DNA of 34,126 bases. Origin: DATLYH01 sp035575035. Lineage in GTDB: Bacteria; Planctomycetota; Planctomycetia; Gemmatales; Gemmataceae. Location: positions 1-34,126 of the forward strand of contig DATLYH010000080.1 in the NCBI GenBank assembly GCA_035575035.1, read 5' to 3'. Shown one piece after another: positions 8,925-16,608 of the stretch. The notes below the pieces were generated by a model. That model was not told the DNA's origin, did no database searches, and saw nothing but the letters and a program-made list of their open reading frames with translations. Every line of letters starts with the position of its first letter. Position 1 is the first letter of the stretch. The position numbers and the translations under genes were made by a program.

Positions 8925-10691
8925 TCACCGCGGCTGCTTCAGGCGCTCGCGCACCAACTCGGGCAGATACTTGACCGGCAGCGTGCCGTGGGCCAGCACC
9001 GCCTCATGGAACCGACCCAGCTCGAACTTCTCCCCCAGCTCGCGCTGGACCTCCTGCCGCAGCCGGTAGAACGCCGTCCGCCCCACGAAATAGGTGGAAA
9101 GCTGGCACGAACTCTGCTTCGCCCGGATAATCTTCAGCCGGGCCTCCCCTTCCGACTGAAACGCCCGCTGCGTCAGGAAGGCCAATGCCTCCTCGTCGGT
9201 CATCGGGGTGCAATGCATCTTGTGGTCGAGAATGGCATTGGCCACGCTCCGCAAGTACCACTTCAACTGGTTCAGCCGCAGCGCCAGGTCGCCCTTGCCG
9301 TAGCCCTGGTCGAGCATCATCTGCTCGGTGTAGACCGCCCAACCCTCGGCGAAGACGCCGGATTGGAGCACCCGGCGGATCAGGGAGGGGTGGCGGTTGG
9401 AGTACTCCAGCTGGACATAGTGACCGGGGTATGCCTCGTGGATGGTAAGGATCTGGAGCATGTAGCGATTGTACTCTTCCAGGAAGCTGGCCACCCGACG
9501 GGCGTCCCAGTCCCGGGGCGGTGGGCTGACGGCGTAGACACTGGCGGCGTTGGCGTCCAGCGGCGGGGCGGGGTTGAGGTAGGCCACGGCGTTGCCGCGC
9601 TGGAACTCGGGCATCTCGATGATCTGGCAGCGATCCGGGTCGGGCAAGCGGAGGATGTCATTGGCGGCGATGAATTCCTTGATGCGGGCCACGGTGGCAC
9701 GGGCGTCGCTCACCAGGTCCTCGACCTTGCCGTGATCGCGGTTCAGCTCCGCCAGCACCAGCCGGATGGTGTCCCGCCGGCCCTCCACGTCGTCGGGGGG
9801 CAGCGGCTTGCCGGGGTGCGTCCGGCTCCAGAGCTGGCGGGCGATCACGTACATGTCGCGCTCGACGCGCTCGAATTCCGCCTCGGCCTCGCGCAGCACC
9901 TGATCGGCGGTCAGGCCGGCATCCAATTCCAGCTCCAGCTTGCGGGCGAACTTTTCCTTGCCGATCCGCCAGTCGCCCGTGGCTCGCGGCAGCAACTCCT
10001 CTTCGAGGAACTTCTGGTATTCCTTCAGGGCCGCGACCACAGGTTTGGCCGCCGGACCCAACTCGCTGAGCGACGGCGTCTCGCCGGCGAGCTGGAAGAT
10101 GCCGTGCTCATAGTAGGCGATGGCGCCGCGGTTCTGGCGGATGGCCGTCTCGACGACGACCCGCGGCGGGTTGCCCAGGTTCGCCCGCGCTGCTGCCAGC
10201 ACCCGCGGGATCTGGCCCATGCGGGCGACACAGTTCCGGATATTGACCGCTTTCGGCAAGGTGGACTGGGTCAGGAGCAGGAAGGTGCTGTCGCTGACGT
10301 ACTCGTTGTAGACGCGCGGGTCCTCCTCGAACGGCCGAGTGTTCTCCGCCAGCCAGAGGTTCCGCGTCAGGTGATGACGGAAGATCTCGAAGTCGATCTG
10401 CCCGGAGCGCGACAGCTTCTCGTAGGCGACCTGCCGGGGCAATTCGTCGAGGGTCTTACGCGTCCGCTCCTTCCAGGCGGCGCGGGCTTGCGGCGAGAGG
10501 TCATCAAGCAGGTGATCGAAGCGGTGGTCGCCGAGCTGCGTCGCCAGGAACGGTCGCTGACGGAACTCCTCCTCGAGGTAGTTCCGGAAAAAGGCAATAA
10601 GTTTGTCATCCTCGGTCTCGGCCCGGATGGACCCCGCAGCGAGGAAGGGAAAAACCAACACCAGCAGACTGGTACGGATTCGGCGCATCAT
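8925..10691 (-). CDS. DUF885 family exported zinc metallopeptidase-like protein
   Basis: 588 residues from the ATG at 10691. ATG codons at 10721 and 10703 are also in frame, but AGGAG lies just upstream of the ATGATG pair at 10691/10688, which favours these. A signal peptide (RRIRTSLLVLVFPFLAAGS) is followed by the DUF885 body. The signature HEAYPGH sits in the C-terminal third with EGWAVYTE downstream, giving a zinc site of two His and a Glu. DUF885 proteins are predicted metallocarboxypeptidase-like enzymes, mostly uncharacterised, and here secreted or periplasmic. It stands alone, convergent with the symporter and followed by no partner. Confidence 0.85.
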   Translation of the reverse strand: MMRRIRTSLLVLVFPFLAAGSIRAETEDDKLIAFFRNYLEEEFRQRPFLATQLGDHRFDHLLDDLSPQARAAWKERTRKTLDELPRQVAYEKLSRSGQIDFEIFRHHLTRNLWLAENTRPFEEDPRVYNEYVSDSTFLLLTQSTLPKAVNIRNCVARMGQIPRVLAAARANLGNPPRVVVETAIRQNRGAIAYYEHGIFQLAGETPSLSELGPAAKPVVAALKEYQKFLEEELLPRATGDWRIGKEKFARKLELELDAGLTADQVLREAEAEFERVERDMYVIARQLWSRTHPGKPLPPDDVEGRRDTIRLVLAELNRDHGKVEDLVSDARATVARIKEFIAANDILRLPDPDRCQIIEMPEFQRGNAVAYLNPAPPLDANAASVYAVSPPPRDWDARRVASFLEEYNRYMLQILTIHEAYPGHYVQLEYSNRHPSLIRRVLQSGVFAEGWAVYTEQMMLDQGYGKGDLALRLNQLKWYLRSVANAILDHKMHCTPMTDEEALAFLTQRAFQSEGEARLKIIRAKQSSCQLSTYFVGRTAFYRLRQEVQRELGEKFELGRFHEAVLAHGTLPVKYLPELVRERLKQPR

Positions 10692-10849
10692 CAGTCTCCT
10701 CATGGACAGTCGTGATCGCACCAGGCGCTCTCAATGCCGGCCCATAGGTGCGCATGGGCGACAGACTTAAAGTCACCCGTCGCGGGTGCTTCGGGCTCTG
10801 ATGTCTCGTGTCACCGTGCCTCGTCTGCCGGTCGGTCGGGTACACCCCT

Positions 10850-11905
10850 TCAGAACTCTCCGGTAGGAAGCGTCTCGCCGCCAGCGTAGGTGGACAGGCC
10901 GCGGTAGACCTCGGGCCGGATGCCCTCGGTGAGGAAGCGGACGCTGCCGTCGCAGAAGAGGAAGTTGCAGCCGCCGGGATGCAGACTGCGGAAACCGCTG
11001 ACAAAGTCGCGGCCGTCGCGGTTGTCGCCGCGAGGGTCGTTGCCCCAGACGGTGGGCGTGACCGGCCGGCGGTTCATCGGCTCGTCGCGCGGGTCGGGCG
11101 GCAGACCGAACTGGGCCGTTACCGCCAGCACCGAACCGTACCACGGGTGGCTGCTGTCGCCTGCCCCGGCTGCGCCCCATGACTGCTCGATCAATGCCGC
11201 CTGCCCGGTGAGCGGGTAGATGACCACCCGTGAAGGGTCGCGCAGGTCGCGCACCGGGTAGGCGGTCGTCCCCCCCGCGGCGTCGCCCATCGCCAAGGTC
11301 AGGCTGGAGCCGTCGCGGATGTCAATCAGCCGCACCCCGGCGCGCGGCTCATCGGGCGGGCGGATGTTGAAGACGCCGCGGACGATCAGCGGCGTCCGGG
11401 TCCAGTCCTGGTGCATGGCCCCGTTGGCCCCCTTGCAGAAGGCGTAATCGCAGGCGGCGGCGATCGGTGGCAATTCCACTCCCCACTGAGCAGCGATCGG
11501 CACCAGGTCGATTGTCCCCTGCGACCGGTTACTCGGGCAGAAGAACAGCGGGATGCCGATGCCGACCGCCGGCCAGTTGTCGCGATGAAACCAGGCCTTG
11601 TCGAAGTGGTACAGCCGATGGGTATTGTCCTGCTCCAGGTACGGCAGCAGGTAGGTGAAGCCCGTCCCGTCGGCATCGCTGATGATGGACTGCGACGAGA
11701 CCATCCCCGGCGGGAAGCAGTCTTGGGCGCCGTGATAGTTGTGCAGGGCCAGGCCGAGTTGCTTGAGATTGTTCAGGCATCGGACCCGGTTGGCCGACTC
11801 CCGCGCCTTCTGGGCCGCGGGGAGCAATAGACCAATGAGGACTGCGATGATGGCGATGACCACCAACAACTCAACCAGGGTGAAGCCGTCTCGTGATTGC
11901 CGCAT
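10850..11905 (-). CDS. DUF1559 domain protein with type IV pilin-like N-terminus
   Basis: 351 residues from ATG 11905, preceded by GGAGAGG; an in-frame extension to 11998 lacks a ribosome site and would bury the leader. The N-terminus has the prepilin motif GFTLVELLVVIAIIAVLIG from residue 7, then KARESANRVRCLNNLKQLGL, the standard DUF1559 opening. Near the C-terminus is the H-X9-DG motif (HPGGCNFLFCDG). The protein is predicted to be exported and surface-associated, function unknown. It is divergent from the HEAT-repeat lipoprotein with a 146-base gap that must hold both promoters. It is a paralogue of the 3186-4118 gene with only family-level similarity. Confidence 0.9.
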   Translation of the reverse strand: MRQSRDGFTLVELLVVIAIIAVLIGLLLPAAQKARESANRVRCLNNLKQLGLALHNYHGAQDCFPPGMVSSQSIISDADGTGFTYLLPYLEQDNTHRLYHFDKAWFHRDNWPAVGIGIPLFFCPSNRSQGTIDLVPIAAQWGVELPPIAAACDYAFCKGANGAMHQDWTRTPLIVRGVFNIRPPDEPRAGVRLIDIRDGSSLTLAMGDAAGGTTAYPVRDLRDPSRVVIYPLTGQAALIEQSWGAAGAGDSSHPWYGSVLAVTAQFGLPPDPRDEPMNRRPVTPTVWGNDPRGDNRDGRDFVSGFRSLHPGGCNFLFCDGSVRFLTEGIRPEVYRGLSTYAGGETLPTGEF

Positions 11906-12051
11906 GGCTGGTGCCTCTCCGAGAATGAACCTGAGATGAGAAGAAAACTGGACGCACCCGAAGGGCCAACGCCGTATTCTACCCGAAGGCGGAGCCATCT
12001 GCGAGCCCTCGGGGTGCTCGCCTTCGGCGCGCTGCTTAACGAGGACATACC

Positions 12052-12525
12052 ATGTGCCGGCGTGTTGATGGTGCTATGCTGCTCGTGCTGGCGCTCTCTG
12101 CGGGCGGCTGCGGCGGCAAGGCGCCTTATGAGGGGAAAAGCGCCGCCGAGTTGGAGCGAATGCTGCGCGACCCCGACCCGGTCGTGCAGGTGCAGGGGGC
12201 CTTTGGCCTTAGCCAGCTCGGCCCCGAGGCGCGCGGCGCAGTGCCGACCCTGGCCGAGGCGTTGAAGAGCCCCGATGCCCTGGTGCGGCAGAATGCCGCG
12301 TTGGCCCTGGGGCGAATCGGACCCGATGCCCGCGGCGCGGTGCCGGCGTTGACCGCCGCCCTGCGCGACCCGGAATGGTCGGTCCGACGGCAGGCGGCCC
12401 TGTCGCTGGGATGGATCGGACCGGACGCCCGCCCGGCCGCCGCCGAGCTGGAGAAGCTCGGCCGCGACCCCAACCGCCGGGTCCGCGAGGCGGCGCAGGA
12501 AGCGCTCGGCAGGCTGAAGAAGTAG
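12052..12525 (+). CDS. HEAT/PBS-lyase-like repeat lipoprotein
   Basis: 157 residues. A signal peptide ends in LSAGGC, a lipobox with the modified Cys at residue 20, so it is predicted to be membrane-anchored. The mature part is made of about four HEAT-like repeats of some 31 residues (near 36-65, 67-98, 99-130 and 131-157), each with the pattern DPxxxVRxxAAxALGxIGPDARG. Such small alpha-solenoids are protein-binding scaffolds and have no catalytic residues. A GAGG motif precedes the ATG. The gene converges with the DUF1080 gene at a spacing of only 8 bases. Confidence 0.8.
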   Translation: MCRRVDGAMLLVLALSAGGCGGKAPYEGKSAAELERMLRDPDPVVQVQGAFGLSQLGPEARGAVPTLAEALKSPDALVRQNAALALGRIGPDARGAVPALTAALRDPEWSVRRQAALSLGWIGPDARPAAAELEKLGRDPNRRVREAAQEALGRLKK

Positions 12526-12533
12526 CAGGACGC

Positions 12534-13436
12534 TTACTTCAAATACTCCTCCGGGATGCTCTGGAGCGGCCGGATGGCGATGTTGCGGTAGTAGACCTCT
12601 GCTCCTTCGGACTGAAGCTGGATCTTTCCCCGAGTCAGCGGCTCTTCCTTCCCGTCCACCCGGCGGCGGATGTTGGTCAGGACCATGTTCGGCTTGCCGT
12701 TGACCAGGTGGACGCTGCGGTTGCCCACCACCATGATCTCGATGGTGTTCCACTGGCCGGTCGGCTTTTCGTAGTCGGCGCTCTTGATGATGCGGTTGCC
12801 GCCCGGCTCCTTGCCCGGCAAGGGGACAGTAAACTTACTGCCGCCCCTGCGGTAGATGACCGGGCCCTTGCCGTCCTTGCGCTCCCCCTCGACATCCACC
12901 AGAACGCCGAGGACGCTCCAGAAGTCGCCGCAGTCGCCTTCCTGAATCTGGCACTCGGCCGACTGCATCCAAGGGCCGCCGGTGCCGCCGCCGTGCGGGC
13001 CGACGCAGTGATACAGCAGACCACTGTCGCGCACCGCCTTGTCGCGGGGCGGCCACTTCTTCTCGCCCCACTTGAACTCCAGCCGCAGATGGTAGTTTTC
13101 GAACTCCTCTTGACTGGTCAGGGCGCCGAAGATCTCACCCGAAATGCGGATGGCCGGCTTGCCGTCTTCCTGGACAACCGTGTAGACCTTCTTCGGGTCC
13201 TTGTTCAGGCCGACCGGCTCCAGGTAATCGCCCTTGTCGTTCTTTTTCAGCGGCAGGCCCTCGACGCTGCGGTGCGGCCGGCTCAGCCAGGTGTCCCAGC
13301 CGGTCAGATCAGCGCCGTTAAAGAGCGGCCGCCACCCGTCGGCCTGGGCGCCGTCGGTCGGGGCGGGCGGCAGAGCCAACCCGACCGATACCGCGATGAA
13401 CAGGGCGCCGGTCAGAAATCGCCTTCGCTTGAGCAT
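12534..13436 (-). CDS. DUF1080 (3-keto-disaccharide hydrolase-like) secreted protein
   Basis: 300 residues from ATG 13436, chosen because AGGAGG lies 6 bases upstream; the in-frame ATG at 13454 has no such site. A signal peptide with basic residues (MLKRRRFLTGALF) leads into the DUF1080 jelly-roll: WRPLFNGADLTGWDTW near the start, an FENYHLRLEFKWGEKKW segment, and GLLYHC. The domain is concanavalin-like, and some characterised members hydrolyse 3-keto-glycosides, so an extracellular or periplasmic sugar-related role is likely. It lies 42 bases downstream of the FG-GAP gene on the same strand and probably forms an operon with it. Confidence 0.88.
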   Translation of the reverse strand: MLKRRRFLTGALFIAVSVGLALPPAPTDGAQADGWRPLFNGADLTGWDTWLSRPHRSVEGLPLKKNDKGDYLEPVGLNKDPKKVYTVVQEDGKPAIRISGEIFGALTSQEEFENYHLRLEFKWGEKKWPPRDKAVRDSGLLYHCVGPHGGGTGGPWMQSAECQIQEGDCGDFWSVLGVLVDVEGERKDGKGPVIYRRGGSKFTVPLPGKEPGGNRIIKSADYEKPTGQWNTIEIMVVGNRSVHLVNGKPNMVLTNIRRRVDGKEEPLTRGKIQLQSEGAEVYYRNIAIRPLQSIPEEYLK

Positions 13437-13478
13437 GAGGATCCTCCTGTTCAAGAACGCTAAGCCGCAAGCGGCTCG

Positions 13479-14741
13479 TCACTTGCGGACCTGCTCGATC
13501 AGGAACGTGCCCTTCTTGTTGGAGACGACGACATCGAGCAGCCGGTCACCGTTGAAGTCGGCGACAACGAACTGGGTACCGATGCCCGAATCATCGTCGA
13601 TTTCATGCGGCGTGAAGGTGATCAGGCCGTCGCTGCCGCGCCGCGCCTCGAACCAGTAGATCTTGGCCGGGGCGTTGGGGTCGGCGTCTCCCTTGGGGCC
13701 GTGCGCCCACCAGCGCTTGCCGGTGACCAGGTCCTTTAGCCCATCGCCGTTGATGTCCACCAGGTGCAGGGCGTGCGTCTGCGAGACCAGACGGGGGAAC
13801 AGGTCGCGGCGCAGGAAGTCGGGGGAGCCGTCCTTGCCCGGCCGCTGCTGGTGCCACCAGATGCCGTACTGGTGGGCCGAGCTGCTCACAACATCTGCCC
13901 GACCGTCGCCATCGATGTCGAGGGTGTGCATGTCGGCGACGGCATCATGGAACGGCGCCGGGTGGAATTTCCAGGGTCGGCCGTCATCACGGGCCGGCTG
14001 TTCCCACCAGCCGCCGGTCCCTTTCTTCGGATCGCGCAGGCCGGCGCTGGTGCACATCACGTCGAGCCGGCCATCGCCGTTGATGTCGCCGACCCCCAGG
14101 CCGTGAGCGAAACGGAAGGTGCCGGGAATTTCCCGCTCCGGCGTGCTCGGCTCGCTGATGGGGTGCATCTCCCAGGGCTGGGTCGGGTCCTTGCCGGGGG
14201 CGAACCAGGCCATCTGCCCTTCGTGGTCCTTCCCTTTCGGCTGCCACCCCATGATCAGCACGCGCCGGCCCGTGCCGAACAGATCGACATAAAGCGGAGT
14301 TTCGTTGCAGGCGCTGTGCCAGATCAGGTGCTGCTTCCACATGCCCTCCTTGCCCTGGGGGTTCTCGAACCAGTGGCAGGGGGCGCCCGGGAAACCGATG
14401 ACAATCAGATCGGGCCAGGTGTCGCCGTTGAGGTCCTCCGTCCAGCAGGCGAAGCTCTGACTGTAGACATTCTTGTCCCCCTCGCGGTAATCATCCTTAC
14501 CTGGCCGGATGCGGTGTGGCTTCCAGGTTGGGGCCTCGTACCAGAACTCGCCGTTGAGGATATCGGTCTTGCCGTCTTTGTTGACGTCGGCAATAGCCAC
14601 CCCCTCGGAGAGGAAGCGCGGGTCGATGACCGTTTTCTTCCAGGTGATCTTGGGGGTTTCCGTGCCGGCACCGGTTAGGAGCGCCGGCAGGGTCAGGGGC
14701 GAGAACAGCAACCCAACCACCAACCAGGATCGCGAACGCAT
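13479..14741 (-). CDS. Secreted FG-GAP/VCBS repeat beta-propeller protein
   Basis: 420 residues with an N-terminal signal peptide (RSRSWLVVGLLFSPLTLPA). Six calcium-loop-like motifs are visible: DVNKDGKTD, DLNGDTWPD, DINGDGRLD, DIDGDGRAD, DINGDGLKD and DFNGDRLLD. They are spaced so as to suggest a propeller of the integrin alpha/FG-GAP type. Such proteins are abundant in planctomycetes, are exported, and have no assigned biochemical role. The co-directional DUF1080 gene follows after 42 bases. Upstream, a 396-base gap holds a complex repeat element. Confidence 0.88.
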   Translation of the reverse strand: MRSRSWLVVGLLFSPLTLPALLTGAGTETPKITWKKTVIDPRFLSEGVAIADVNKDGKTDILNGEFWYEAPTWKPHRIRPGKDDYREGDKNVYSQSFACWTEDLNGDTWPDLIVIGFPGAPCHWFENPQGKEGMWKQHLIWHSACNETPLYVDLFGTGRRVLIMGWQPKGKDHEGQMAWFAPGKDPTQPWEMHPISEPSTPEREIPGTFRFAHGLGVGDINGDGRLDVMCTSAGLRDPKKGTGGWWEQPARDDGRPWKFHPAPFHDAVADMHTLDIDGDGRADVVSSSAHQYGIWWHQQRPGKDGSPDFLRRDLFPRLVSQTHALHLVDINGDGLKDLVTGKRWWAHGPKGDADPNAPAKIYWFEARRGSDGLITFTPHEIDDDSGIGTQFVVADFNGDRLLDVVVSNKKGTFLIEQVRK

Positions 14742-14913
14742 GCGTTGCCCTCACTCGGTCGCCGACCGCCGCCGCTCGGCGCCCACCGGCGGAGAGCGGT
14801 CGATACAGGCCGATTATGGAGCCTGGCCGTGTCGGGTGCAACGGTGTGATATGAAATGACGGGAAGTCGCTCGTCTCAACAGGACGACAGCCGCGCTACA
14901 TGGGCCGGTCCGA

Positions 14914-15154
14914 CCCCCCTCACCCCTAACCCCTCTCCCCCACCGGGGGAGAGGGGAGAAGAAGTATCTCCCTCTTCCCCAGAGAAGAGAAGAAGTATCT
15001 CCCTCTTCCCCAGAGAAGAGAAGAAGTATTTCCCTCTTCCCCAGAGAAGAGGTATTTCCCTCTTCCCCACCGGGAACTGGGAGAGAGGAGAAAAGAACGC
15101 CCTCTCCCTCGTTCCGAGGGAGAGGGGCGCAAAGGGGTTAGCGGGGGTTGGGAT
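14914..15154. repeat. Composite inverted repeat element with internal 31-bp tandem array
   Basis: Two C-rich arms face each other. The left one (14914-14957) reads CCCCTAACCCCTCTCC and then a GGGGGAGAGGGG complement; the right one (15100-15154) is the same motif in the opposite direction, ending GGGGTTAG. Each arm is itself a short hairpin. Between them lies a 31-bp tandem array. The stop codon of the TIGR03000 gene (15138-15140) lies inside the right arm. The words in the arms run with a period close to seven, as in the six clearly heptameric elements elsewhere in this window. Confidence 0.8.
14960..15070. repeat. 31-bp tandem repeat array, about 3.6 copies
   Basis: Unit starts are at 14960, 14991 and 15022, exactly 31 bases apart. 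A fourth, shortened unit starts at about 15048 after a 5-base loss. Each unit begins AGAAGTATCT and contains CCTCTTCCCCAGAGAAGAG, a short imperfect hairpin. The third and fourth units share a C-to-T change (TATTTCCC), so they are the most recent duplicates. The array is open in several frames, but I see no sign that it is translated. Confidence 0.85.
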
Positions 15155-15872
15155 GGGGAATGCCGGTTTCACTCGGACTGCCCTGGTAGCGGTTGGTCGG
15201 ACTGAAGCGAAGCGGGCGCGTCCGCAGTTCGCTGGTCCCTGTCTCCGGCAGGGGTACGCGCTCCAGGACCGACGGTGCAGCCGGCGGCTGGGTCAGATCC
15301 AGCACCACATGGTCGCCGGCGTTGATGCGGACGTGCCGTTCCTGGGTCACAGTGCGGCCGTTCTCCGTCCAGGTCGCACGAACGTCATAGCCGTAGTTCC
15401 GGTCCGGATCGAGCGGCGGTGTCACAAACCGGCGGAATGCCCCGAGCTGGCTGGTCTTCACTCCCTGGAACCACAGCTCGGCGTCCGCAGGCAGCCGCAC
15501 GTCGATGAGAGCGGTGTTGCCCATCGCTGTCAGGCGAGGCAACGCCGTCTCCAGCCGCACCGGTAGGGGCGCGTAGCGGTCGGCGAACTGGACCGGCCCG
15601 CGGTAGTCCAGGGCTGCGATGGACAACGCATGCGCCCCGTAGACCCCTGGGTAGTTGATGGACGTCATCATGATAGGCGAATACCTCGCCTGGATCGGCC
15701 CCGGGACAACCGGCGCGTAGGCCGGGGCGTACCACGGCGCGACATAGGTGTTGGTGTACGGGCTGCGGGCGTCCTGCGCCAGCCCCGATGTATACTGGGC
15801 CTTTGCCGGGCCCGAAGGCAGCAGCACCGCCAGCGCACACACTCCGGAAAAACCGACCCATCGCATGCTCAT
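15138..15872 (-). CDS. TIGR03000 domain exported protein
   Basis: 244 residues. AAGGAG lies 8 bases before the ATG at 15872. A signal peptide ends near residue 26 (GPAKAQ). A Tyr/Pro/Ala-rich segment (about 30-65) precedes the conserved domain at about 118-195. That domain includes ALIDVRLPADAELWF and RNYGYDVRATWTENGRTV, the TIGR03000 pattern known from planctomycete exported proteins of unknown function. The C-terminal residues (GIPHPNPR) are encoded by the adjoining repeat element, which also supplies the stop codon, so the original end was probably elsewhere. A TATAAT hexamer on the minus strand (16024-16019) could be its -10 site, but no clear -35 is seen. Confidence 0.8.
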   Translation of the reverse strand: MSMRWVGFSGVCALAVLLPSGPAKAQYTSGLAQDARSPYTNTYVAPWYAPAYAPVVPGPIQARYSPIMMTSINYPGVYGAHALSIAALDYRGPVQFADRYAPLPVRLETALPRLTAMGNTALIDVRLPADAELWFQGVKTSQLGAFRRFVTPPLDPDRNYGYDVRATWTENGRTVTQERHVRINAGDHVVLDLTQPPAAPSVLERVPLPETGTSELRTRPLRFSPTNRYQGSPSETGIPHPNPR

Positions 15873-16608
15873 GAGAATGTCTCCTTCTCAGCAGTGAACC
15901 TGGGCGGAGGGGCGGCGTCGGCCGGAACCCCTTCTCGCTCCCTTCGAAGCAAATCCGATGCCAGTTCCCCGAGAGCCGGCACCTGCCGGGCCGCGATCGA
16001 GAGACGCAGCCTCAAAGAATTATAGCTGATAGCTCGTATCGCTCTCCTCCACGAAGCCCCCTGGCTAGTCGCCCACAAAACTTTTCGATCGGGGTTAAGA
16101 CGGGTGGCGAACGCCCCGGCGGGGGCAAACCCGGCGAAGTGGGCCGTTCCGAATGACAACGGGGCCGCATGAGAGGAACCTGCATTCAATTCCGGCGCTA
16201 CTCTTTTGTCCAGGACGTCCATGAGAAACCCCGTTCAATATCCGGATTCGCGGCCCCGGCCGGCAGTCGGTTTGCCTTTTTCCGGCGCCCCATCCCTGAT
16301 CTGCTGGCCGGCCGTTGGCGACAGCGGTCGGGGGGCTCATCGTGGGAATGACCCTGGCGGCCGTGCTGGTCAACCGCTCAGCGTCTGCTGCGGGGCCGTC
16401 CGGGGGCTTCGCGGCTGCCAGCGGCTGAACGCTCTACTGCCGGGAGCATTTCAGGTAAGCCAGGCAATCTGGCCGGGGAGCCTAACCCTTCCCGCCTTTT
16501 CGCCGCTTGCCTTTGCTCTTGCGGCCGTTCGCACCGCGACGCTACAGTAAAGCGCGCTGGGTTATTGCATCTGTCTGCATGGGCTCGAAGCAAGCGGAAA
16601 GGAATCCT
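15873..16608. other. Gene-free stretch between the divergent TIGR03000 and shc genes
   Basis: About 735 bases without a convincing gene. Short open frames on both strands here lack ribosome sites and recognisable domains. The only signal-like feature is a minus-strand TATAAT at 16024-16019, 147 bases before the TIGR03000 start, without a matching -35 box. Promoters for both divergent genes should lie here. No tRNA, repeat or strong hairpin was seen. Confidence 0.5.

Noticed and set aside
8775..10715. Long plus-strand open frame of 646 codons
   Set aside because: It is antisense to the DUF885 gene, whose signal peptide and HEAYPGH site are clear. The plus frame has low-complexity composition with no domain, as expected in GC-rich DNA.
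13764..14678. Plus-strand open frame of 304 codons
   Set aside because: Reverse of the FG-GAP gene; the repeated valine/aspartate pattern mirrors the calcium-loop repeats.
14856..15566. Open frames on both strands through the C-rich repeat element
   Set aside because: They encode only repeat-derived low-complexity peptide and overlap the antisense of the TIGR03000 gene.
16019..16024. Minus-strand TATAAT as a firm promoter call
   Set aside because: The hexamer is perfect, but no -35 box is present at 16-18 bases, so it is mentioned only as a possibility.
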